Positions 1 to 5,241 of a stretch of 6,754 bases of DNA are shown here, in pieces. Under the pieces are notes generated by a model, which worked only from the letters and a program-made list of their open reading frames with translations, searched no databases and had not been told where the DNA came from. The DNA comes from VRUE01 sp046733275 (GTDB lineage: Bacteria; Actinomycetota; Thermoleophilia; Solirubrobacterales; 70-9): positions 1 to 6,754 of the forward strand of contig JBKPOW010000013.1 of assembly GCA_046733275.1 (NCBI GenBank), in the 5' to 3' direction. The translations under genes were made by a program, and so were the position numbers. Position 1 is the stretch's first letter. Every line of letters starts with the position of its first letter.

Positions 1-912
1 CTGCTCTCCCTGCCCCGCCAGGGACTCGGCAACTCGGCGATCGCCTCGGTGGCGACCGACGCGCAGCTCGAGCACTACGGCGGCAAGTGGGCGGCGATGG
101 CGATCACCGAGCCGGAGGCCGGCTCGGACTCTGCCGCGATCCGCACCACGGCCGAGCTCGACGGCGACGAGTACGTGCTCAACGGCGAGAAGATCTTCGT
201 CACCTCCGGCGACCGCGCCGACCTGATCGTGGTCTGGGCCTCGCTCGACCGCAGCAAGGGACGGGCGGCGATCAAGTCGTTCATCGTCGAGCGCGACAAC
301 CCCGGGCTGAAGCTCGACCGGCTCGAGCACAAGCTCGGGATCCGCGCCTCGGATACCGCCAACTTCACCCTGCAGGACTGCCGCGTGCCGAAGGAGGCGC
401 TGCTCGGTAGCTCCGAGGTCGAGGACAAGCAGGGCTTCGGCGGGGCGATGCAGACCTTCGACAACACGCGCCCGCTGGTGGCGGCGATGGCGGTCGGCGT
501 CGCCCGCGCCTCGCTCGAGCGCACGCGCGAGCTGCTCGCGGAGGCGGGGGTCGAGATCGAGTACGCCCTGCCGGCGCTGGCCCAGCCGGCCGCTGTCTCG
601 CGTTACCTTGAGATGGAGGCCGACTACGAGGCGGCCCGCCTGCTCACCATGCAGGCGGCGTGGATGGCTGACAACGCCAAGCCGAACTCGCTGCAGGCCT
701 CGATGGCGAAGGCGAAGGCGGGGCGTACCTGCGTCGACGTCGCGCTCGGCTGCGTCGAGCTCTGCGGCGCCGCCGGCTACGGCGAGGACGAGCTGCTGGA
801 GAAGTGGGCACGCGACGCCAAGATCCTCGACATCTTCGAGGGCACGCAGCAGATCCAGCTGCTGATCGTCGCCCGTCAGCTGCTCGGCAAGAGCTCTGCC
901 GAACTGCGGTAG
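1..912 (+). CDS. Acyl-CoA dehydrogenase, 3' part (5' end outside the window)
   Basis: The frame is open from base 1 to the TAG at 910-912, giving 303 residues. The GTG at 49 is not a credible start, because family sequence continues upstream of it. FAD-dependent acyl-CoA dehydrogenases introduce the alpha-beta double bond into an acyl-CoA and pass electrons to ETF; they are cytoplasmic. Visible hallmarks are the flavin/substrate-loop motif AITEPEAGSD (fragment residues 34-43), the middle beta-domain with GIRASDTANF and the family-typical DCRVP, and the C-terminal helical domain with DIFEGTQQIQ. The Glu of FEGT (fragment residue 280) is at the position of the catalytic base in the short/medium-chain enzymes. 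Family length is near 380-400, so roughly 80-100 N-terminal residues are missing. Chain-length preference cannot be read from the fragment. The 3' end overlaps the convergent HxlR-type gene by 37 bp. Confidence 0.93.
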   Translation: MLSLPRQGLGNSAIASVATDAQLEHYGGKWAAMAITEPEAGSDSAAIRTTAELDGDEYVLNGEKIFVTSGDRADLIVVWASLDRSKGRAAIKSFIVERDNPGLKLDRLEHKLGIRASDTANFTLQDCRVPKEALLGSSEVEDKQGFGGAMQTFDNTRPLVAAMAVGVARASLERTRELLAEAGVEIEYALPALAQPAAVSRYLEMEADYEAARLLTMQAAWMADNAKPNSLQASMAKAKAGRTCVDVALGCVELCGAAGYGEDELLEKWARDAKILDIFEGTQQIQLLIVARQLLGKSSAELR

Positions 913-1559
913 ACCTCGGCCGCCTGGCGCAGCCGGTCCGGCAGTACCACCATCGCCCGCAGCCGTTCGAGCGCGTCGCGGTCGCCCGCGATCTCGACCC
1001 CCTCCTCGCCGGCCTCGCCGGCGACCAGCGCCGCCAGCACGTCGGCGGGTTCGCCCGCGAGCGTCAGGTCCGGGTTCTCGGCCTCGCCGCGGAAGGCGGC
1101 GATCCAACCGTTCTCGATCCGCAGCCAGTAGGCCCGGCCGCCGCTGCGCAGGCCGATCGTCAGCCGCGCATCGGTGGGCGGCTGGGCGATCGTGCGGATC
1201 GCGTTGGGCAGCGAGGTCGGCGCCAGGTGGACGACGTCGTCGACCCGCTCGAAGTGCAGGCCCCAGCGACCCAGCTCGATCATCGGCCGCTCCAGGCCCC
1301 AGCCGACGTCGGTCAGCTCGTAGACAACGCCGGACGCGGGCGGGCCGAGCTCACGGCGGCGGACGATGCCGTGGCCCTCGAGGTCGCGCAGGCGCTTGGT
1401 GAGAATGTCGGTGGGCGCCCCGCCGACATTGCGGACGAGATCGGAGAAGCGAAGCGGGCCGAGCGAGAGCTCGCGCACGATCAGCATCGACCAGCGCTCG
1501 CCGATGCGGTCGAGCGCGCAGGCGAGGCTGCACGACTGATCGTATTCCCGTCTTCCCAT
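876..1559 (-). CDS. HxlR-family winged-helix regulator with C-terminal SCP2-like domain
   Basis: A 227-residue protein read from the ATG at 1559-1557 to the TGA at 878-876. Residues about 5-105 are a typical HxlR winged helix: CSLACALDRIGERWSMLIVREL, then LRFSDLVRNVGGAPTDILTKRL (recognition region), then the wing at GVVYELTDVGWGL. Plain HxlR proteins are about 110-130 residues. The extra part, about 110-215, resembles the SCP2/sterol-carrier-like domain fused to some actinobacterial HxlR proteins (RLTIGLRSGG, NPDLTLAGEPADVLAAL), which could bind a hydrophobic ligand. Cys10 and Cys14 lie at the N-terminus, where redox- or quinone-sensing members carry a reactive Cys, but whether these respond is unknown. 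GGAG at 1562-1565 is only 2 nt from the ATG, so a short-leader transcript is likely. The gene is divergent from the MMPL gene, sharing a palindrome with it, which suggests auto-regulation and control of the exporter (inference). Confidence 0.9.
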   Translation of the reverse strand: MGRREYDQSCSLACALDRIGERWSMLIVRELSLGPLRFSDLVRNVGGAPTDILTKRLRDLEGHGIVRRRELGPPASGVVYELTDVGWGLERPMIELGRWGLHFERVDDVVHLAPTSLPNAIRTIAQPPTDARLTIGLRSGGRAYWLRIENGWIAAFRGEAENPDLTLAGEPADVLAALVAGEAGEEGVEIAGDRDALERLRAMVVLPDRLRQAAEVYRSSAELLPSS

Positions 1560-1575
1560 TGCTCCGATGGTATCG

Positions 1576-1603
1576 ATTGTAACACCCTTAATTTGAATTT
1601 CAA
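1576..1603 (-). promoter_or_regulatory. Predicted sigma70-type promoter of the HxlR-family gene
   Basis: Read on the minus strand, TTGAAA (1603-1598) is followed by a 16-nt spacer and TACAAT (1581-1576), each five of six matches to the TTGACA/TATAAT consensus. Transcription would start near 1568-1570, leaving a leader of only about 10 nt before the ATG at 1559. This fits the poorly spaced Shine-Dalgarno. The -35 hexamer lies inside the palindrome 1597-1620, so a protein bound there would block this promoter. Seen by eye; no start site has been mapped. Confidence 0.5.
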
Positions 1604-1620
1604 AGTGTTAGCTTTGAAAT
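1597..1620. promoter_or_regulatory. Operator-like inverted repeat between the HxlR-family and MMPL genes
   Basis: ATTTCAAAG (1597-1605) and CTTTGAAAT (1612-1620) are perfect 9-bp inverted arms around the 6-nt spacer TGTTAG. An overlapping second palindrome, TTTGAA-T-TTCAAA (1592-1604), shares the left arm, so the TTTGAA/TTCAAA unit occurs three times between 1592 and 1619. A wider pair TAACAC (1580-1585) / GTGTTA (1605-1610) spans the same region. HxlR proteins are dimers that commonly bind such symmetrical sites in divergent promoters. The overlap with the minus-strand -35 suggests auto-repression. For the plus strand only a weak -10-like TAGGGT (1625-1630), without a good -35, is seen. Confidence 0.5.
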
Positions 1621-1696
1621 CTGGTAGGGTGCCCGTCGATGCCGTTCTCCCCCCAGGTTCCCGCCGCACTCTCACGTTTAAACCCCGGCTCGCGTT

Positions 1697-1700
1697 AGGA
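1697..1700 (+). promoter_or_regulatory. Ribosome binding site of the MMPL gene
   Basis: AGGA at 1697-1700 stands 5 nt before the ATG at 1706. It supports this start over other in-frame choices, as does the immediate start of a cytoplasmic leader plus first membrane helix in the protein. Confidence 0.55.
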
Positions 1701-1705
1701 CCCCG

Positions 1706-3886
1706 ATGACCCGGATCGCCGACCTCACCTGGAATCGCCCCAAAATCGTCCTCGCCCTCGTCGGCATCTTCGTCCTCTTTGCCGCCGCGGTCGGCAAAGA
1801 CGTCGAGAGCCACCTGAAGGCGGCGGGCTTCGCCGACAGCGGCTCGGAGAGCGAGCGCGCTACCGCCCTCCTCCACGACTCGCTCGGCTACAACCCGAAC
1901 CCGGCGATCATCCTCGTCGCCCGCGCGCCGGGCGGCGGCAAGCTCGACCTGGGCAGCCCCGCGGTGCGGCGCGAGATCGACCGACTCAGCCGCGAGACGG
2001 CACGGGTCGAGTACGTCGGCCGGGTGGTCAACCCGCTGCGCGACCGCCGCGCCGGCGCCAAGCTGATCGCCCGCGACGGCGAGTCGGCGGCGATTGCCGC
2101 CTACCTCTCGACTCCGGACATCGAGGACGCCGGCGGGATCGCCGCCGAAGGCGTCGCGCCGCTGGCCGAGGCGAGCTCGCTCGATGTGGCGATGGGCGGC
2201 TTCGCCCCGGGCTTCAACGAGACCAACGACCAGACGCGCGAGGACCTGACCAAGGCCGAGCTGATTGCCTTCCCGATCCTCACCCTGCTGCTGCTCTTCG
2301 TCTTCCGCGGCGTCGTCGCCGCGGCGATCCCGCTGCTGATCGGCGTGATCTCGATCGTCGGCACGCTGCTCGTGCTGCGGGTGATGGCGGGCGTCACCGA
2401 CACCTCCCTCTTCGCGCTGAACATCGCCACCGGCCTCAGCCTTGGCCTGGCGGTCGACTACGCTCTGCTGCTGGTCTCGCGCTACCGCGAGGAGATCGGG
2501 CGCGGCGGCGCCACGCGCGAGGCGCACCGCCGCACCGTCCAGACCGCCGGCCGCACCGCGGTCTTCTCCGGCCTCACCGTCGCCGCGGCGATGGCGGCGC
2601 TGATCGTGATGCCGCAGCGCTTCCTCTACTCGATGGCGGTCGCCGGCACCTCGGTCGCGATCCTCTCCTCGCTGATCGCGATCTTCGTCGTGCCCTCGCT
2701 GCTGGCGCTGCTCGGCACCCGCATCGACGCACTTTCGATCCGCCGCGGGCCGGCGGTGTCCGACACCTCCGACGGGTGGTACCGCCTCGCCCGCGGCGTC
2801 ATGCGCCGCCCGGTTGCGGTCGCCCTCGCCAGCTCGGCCCTCCTGCTGGCCGCGGCGGCGCCGCTGCTGTGGACGACGCTCACCGGCCCCAGCTCCGAAG
2901 CGGTGCCGCCCGGCCAGCCCTCCTACGACGCCTACCGCTACCTCGAAGCCCACTACCCCCGCGACCTCACCGAAGCGGTCACGGTCACCGTCGACGGGCG
3001 CGCGAGCGACGTCCAGCTGGCGCGCTACCGGCAGCGCATCGAGGCGGTCGACGGGATCGCCGGCGGGGTCCCCTTCGTGCGCGCCTCGGAGACCGTCGCC
3101 TACGCCAACTTCGGCACCGCCGAACAGGCGCTCCAGCCCGGCACGCAGGACTCGGTGCGGGCGGTCCGCGACCTCGCCGCGCCCGGCGGGTCGGCGACCC
3201 TGGTCTCCGGCAACACCGCCGGCTTCATCGACCAGAAGCAGAGCCTGATCGACCACGCCCCGCTGGTCGTCGGCATCGTCGCCGTGACCACGCTCCTGCT
3301 GCTCTTCCTCCTCACCGGCTCGGTGCTGCTGCCGGTGAAGACGCTGGTGATGAACTCGCTCACGCTCGGCGCGACCCTCGGCCTCCTCGTCCTCGCCTTC
3401 CAGGAGGGCTGGCTCGAAGGCATCCTCGACTACACCGGGCCGAACGCGATCGAGGTGACCAGCCTGGTCTTCCTCTTCGCCGTGATCTTCGGCCTCGCGA
3501 CCGATTACGCGGTGCTGGTGATGGCGCGGATCAAGGAGCGCTATGACCTCGGTGACAGTAACGAGGAGGCGGTGGCGATCGGAATCGGCCGCACCGGCAG
3601 GGTGATCACGGCCGCGGCGCTGGCGATCGCCGTCGTCTTCCTCGCCTTCAGCGTCAGCAGCGTCTTCTTCGTCAAGCAGATCGCGATCGGGATGGCGGTC
3701 GGGGTGATGCTCGACGCGACGGTCGTCCGCGCCCTGCTGGTGCCCTCGCTGATGCGCCTCTTCGGCGAGTGGAACTGGTGGGCGCCGCGCCCGCTGCGCC
3801 GCCTGCAGGAGCGCTTCGGCTTCTCCGAGGGCGAGCCGCCCGAGACCCCGGCCGCCCAGCCGACTCCCTCCCAGTCGACCGTCTGA
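1706..3886 (+). CDS. MMPL-family (RND superfamily) membrane transporter
   Basis: A 726-residue integral membrane protein with the two-fold MMPL architecture. TM1 is about 13-30, an extracytoplasmic loop 31-185, TM2-TM6 about 187-337, TM7 about 370-392, a second loop 393-515, and TM8-TM12 about 518-685. Each half carries the Asp-Tyr pair in its TM4/TM10 equivalent: GLAVDYALLL (Asp251-Tyr252) and GLATDYAVLV (Asp600-Tyr601). These correspond to the paired Asp-Tyr proton-relay residues of mycobacterial MmpL3. The FGEWNWWAP motif (about 686-694) after the last helix is typical of the family, and a Pro/Glu-rich cytoplasmic tail ends the protein. Such proteins use the proton gradient to export lipids, lipid-linked molecules or hydrophobic drugs. 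The substrate here is unknown; nearby acyl-CoA genes and the lipid-type domain on the divergent regulator favour a lipid (inference). Length is normal for the smaller single-polypeptide MMPL class, and all key residues are present. Confidence 0.93.
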   Translation: MTRIADLTWNRPKIVLALVGIFVLFAAAVGKDVESHLKAAGFADSGSESERATALLHDSLGYNPNPAIILVARAPGGGKLDLGSPAVRREIDRLSRETARVEYVGRVVNPLRDRRAGAKLIARDGESAAIAAYLSTPDIEDAGGIAAEGVAPLAEASSLDVAMGGFAPGFNETNDQTREDLTKAELIAFPILTLLLLFVFRGVVAAAIPLLIGVISIVGTLLVLRVMAGVTDTSLFALNIATGLSLGLAVDYALLLVSRYREEIGRGGATREAHRRTVQTAGRTAVFSGLTVAAAMAALIVMPQRFLYSMAVAGTSVAILSSLIAIFVVPSLLALLGTRIDALSIRRGPAVSDTSDGWYRLARGVMRRPVAVALASSALLLAAAAPLLWTTLTGPSSEAVPPGQPSYDAYRYLEAHYPRDLTEAVTVTVDGRASDVQLARYRQRIEAVDGIAGGVPFVRASETVAYANFGTAEQALQPGTQDSVRAVRDLAAPGGSATLVSGNTAGFIDQKQSLIDHAPLVVGIVAVTTLLLLFLLTGSVLLPVKTLVMNSLTLGATLGLLVLAFQEGWLEGILDYTGPNAIEVTSLVFLFAVIFGLATDYAVLVMARIKERYDLGDSNEEAVAIGIGRTGRVITAAALAIAVVFLAFSVSSVFFVKQIAIGMAVGVMLDATVVRALLVPSLMRLFGEWNWWAPRPLRRLQERFGFSEGEPPETPAAQPTPSQSTV

Positions 3887-3944
3887 AACGCAAGCTTGGC
3901 GAGAGAGTGAAGGTGGCCTCAGGCGGCAGACCGGCGGTTCCGGC

Positions 3945-5111
3945 CTAGCCAAAGCTGGATCTCAGCCACTCGGCGAGGAACGGCTCAACGAGCCTATAGG
4001 CGCCGTCGGTGCCCGCGACGACTTCGCGGTTCTCCAATGCCCGCAGAGCCTTCTGCACGTTGGTCGCGGCCGGCAGGTTGTGGCGGCTTCTATAAGCAGC
4101 GGTAAAGGGGCGGCCGGGATCGCGCGCGAGCGCTTGAAGCAGAAGCCTCTGAACCGTCGACGCGTCTTCCCACAGGAGGGTGAAGTGGGCATGCTCCGAC
4201 CGAAGCACGGCCGCCAAAGCATCGCCCAATCGCTCAGACGACGCGCTCTCACCGGCCGGCACCTGCTCCCAGAGGAAATAGGCCAGCTCCTGCGTCGCGT
4301 ACGGATGTCCGTCGGTGATCGCGAGCAGCTCTTCGACCACGACCTCGCCAACCTCCTTCCCGGTCATCTCGAACCGCTCAATGATGAAGGGAGCGAAAGC
4401 ATCGGCCGCGATCAGACCCAGCTCGATCGACTTGGCACTGCGCCAGAAGGGCTCATTGGCGTCACTGAAGATCTTCTCCATCACGTGGCGCTTGCTGCCC
4501 AGGTAAACGTGCGCCACCTCGGGCTGCCGCTGGAAGACCGAGCGCAGAAGACGCGGCAGGCCGGGGTCAAGCTCGACTATCTCCTGAAACTCGTCGAGGA
4601 CTAGGGCAGTCCGCCACTTCCCCGCGCCACCCAACTCGGCCGGCAGCTGGAGCAGCCGCTCGAGCGTCGCGTCGATCTCAGCTTCGCTGCGATCTAGAGC
4701 AAAGCTGAAGGAAAGAGAGCCATCCTCGGGATTAACCGTGACGGTTGGCTGAACCTGGAGGCCCCGGAAAGGCGCGAGAGCACGCTCTTTCAGCCGCTCT
4801 AGCGGAGACGCGATCTCCTCGTAGATCGAGCGAGCAAGCGCTGCCGCAAGCCGCTCCTTCGTCGGGGTGGTCATCAAGTCGACGTGACCGACCAGAATTC
4901 CCTCCCGGGCGAGGATCTGCGAGGCGCTCCAAACAAGAGATGACTTGCCGCAACGGCGCGGCGCGAAAACGACGACGTCCTGGCCGTTCCGCACGTCGGC
5001 GACCAGCTCAGCGCGCTCACTCTCTCGATCCGCAAAGGATTCGTCCAGCGCCAGGGCACCGAACCGGAACGGGTTGGAGTGGCTCCTAACCTGCATACCT
5101 TGCAGTATCAT
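3945..5111 (-). CDS. P-loop ATPase of the archaeal-ATPase (AAA/STAND-like) type with C-terminal winged helix
   Basis: A 388-residue protein with ATG at 5111-5109 and stop at 3947-3945. After a leader containing NPFRFG and a REsER-type element, the Walker A is APRRCGKSS (residues 50-58; Ala replaces the first Gly of GxxxxGK[ST], Lys56 kept). Walker B is ALVLDEFQE (169-177; Asp173, Glu174). YLGSKRHVM (203-211) fits the sensor region, and ITDGHPYATQELAYFLWE (265-282) is the helical 'GHPY' signature of this family. Residues about 315-388 look like a winged helix ending RLVEPFLAEWL. The nearest recognisable group is the 'ATPase predominantly from Archaea' family; its cellular role is unsettled, with STAND-like switch or DNA-associated roles proposed. 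The second Met (codon 6, 5096-5094) is an alternative start. AAGG lies just 1 nt before it, and neither start has a well-placed Shine-Dalgarno. GC is visibly lower than in the flanking genes, suggesting separate ancestry. Convergent with the MMPL gene (58-bp gap). Confidence 0.85.
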   Translation of the reverse strand: MILQGMQVRSHSNPFRFGALALDESFADRESERAELVADVRNGQDVVVFAPRRCGKSSLVWSASQILAREGILVGHVDLMTTPTKERLAAALARSIYEEIASPLERLKERALAPFRGLQVQPTVTVNPEDGSLSFSFALDRSEAEIDATLERLLQLPAELGGAGKWRTALVLDEFQEIVELDPGLPRLLRSVFQRQPEVAHVYLGSKRHVMEKIFSDANEPFWRSAKSIELGLIAADAFAPFIIERFEMTGKEVGEVVVEELLAITDGHPYATQELAYFLWEQVPAGESASSERLGDALAAVLRSEHAHFTLLWEDASTVQRLLLQALARDPGRPFTAAYRSRHNLPAATNVQKALRALENREVVAGTDGAYRLVEPFLAEWLRSSFG

Positions 5112-5127
5112 ACTAAGCAGTATGCAG
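5091..5127. repeat. Nested inverted repeats over the start codon of the ATPase gene
   Basis: CTGCATAC (5091-5098) pairs with GTATGCAG (5120-5127). Inside it are AGTAT-C-ATACT (5104-5114, perfect 5-1-5) and CATACT-AAGC-AGTATG (5109-5124), plus a direct repeat GCAGTAT at 5102-5108 and 5117-5123. The start ATG (5111-5109) lies within these arms. The repeats could be protein-binding sites or an mRNA hairpin hiding the start. Confidence 0.55.
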
Positions 5128-5146
5128 TCTAGCTATAAACTTTCAA
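5119..5146 (-). promoter_or_regulatory. Candidate proximal promoter of the ATPase gene
   Basis: On the minus strand, TTGAAA (5146-5141) is followed by a 16-nt spacer and CATACT (5124-5119, four of six to TATAAT). Transcription would begin within a few bases of the ATG at 5111, giving a leaderless or nearly leaderless mRNA. That would explain the missing Shine-Dalgarno. A competing candidate is the TATAAT at 5163-5158. Confidence 0.35.
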
Positions 5147-5187
5147 TACCTATAGGTATTATACCTGAAGGTATGTCGGATAGGTAT
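5145..5187. promoter_or_regulatory. ATACCT/AGGTAT palindrome array (putative operator cluster)
   Basis: AATACCTATAGGTATT (5145-5160) is a perfect 16-bp palindrome. It is directly followed by ATACCT-GA-AGGTAT (5161-5174, 6-bp arms), with centres 15 bp apart, then by a lone AGGTAT (5182-5187). A further ATACCT lies at 5095-5100. That makes six copies of one hexamer, in both orientations, within 93 bp. A perfect -10 hexamer TATAAT reads leftward at 5163-5158 across the junction of the two palindromes, with no matching -35. The layout suggests cooperative binding of a dimeric regulator controlling the ATPase gene (leftward) and perhaps the ligase gene (rightward). The protein is not identified. 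Counting 5131-5190 gives 21 G/C of 60 bases, far below the genes around it. Confidence 0.55.
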
Positions 5188-5241
5188 GGACCGAACTGCC
5201 TTTCCCTGTAGTTTCGCCTCGTCGATGCGAGCTCCTGCCAC

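Noticed and set aside
804..1709. A 301-codon plus-strand frame across the HxlR-family gene and its promoter
   Set aside because: It has no family resemblance and runs over the divergent promoter region; the HxlR/SCP2 protein on the other strand is convincing.
2776..3546. A 256-codon plus-strand frame overlapping the MMPL gene in another frame
   Set aside because: A Pro/Arg/Ala-rich frame shadow of the transporter, without its own features.
3887..3944. Possible bidirectional terminator between the convergent MMPL and ATPase genes
   Set aside because: Only short imperfect pairings such as CCGG-CGGTT-CCGG and the CAAGCTTG palindrome are present, with no long stem followed by a T-run. Not enough to call.
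1481..3952. A very long open frame on the minus strand (over 800 codons) opposite the MMPL gene
   Set aside because: Its product is an Arg/Asp/Glu/Gly-rich low-complexity chain with no domain, and the plus strand encodes a clear MMPL protein. Long antisense frames without stops are expected in such GC-rich DNA.
4935..4965. Ala in place of the first Gly of the Walker A motif as a sign of an inactive ATPase
   Set aside because: The Gly-Lys-Ser core and the Walker B Asp-Glu are intact, and variants of the APRRxGKTS kind are, from memory, common in this family.
5095..5174. The ATACCT/AGGTAT palindromes as a CsoR-family copper operator, by shape
   Set aside because: The G/C run in the centre of known CsoR sites is missing, and no CsoR-type or copper gene is present.
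5091..5187. CRISPR array or mobile-element end made by the repeated ATACCT/AGTAT units
   Set aside because: The units are 6-8 bp palindromic half-sites with short irregular spacing, there are no unique spacers of constant length, no cas or transposase gene is present, and no matching terminal repeat was found on the other side of the ATPase gene.
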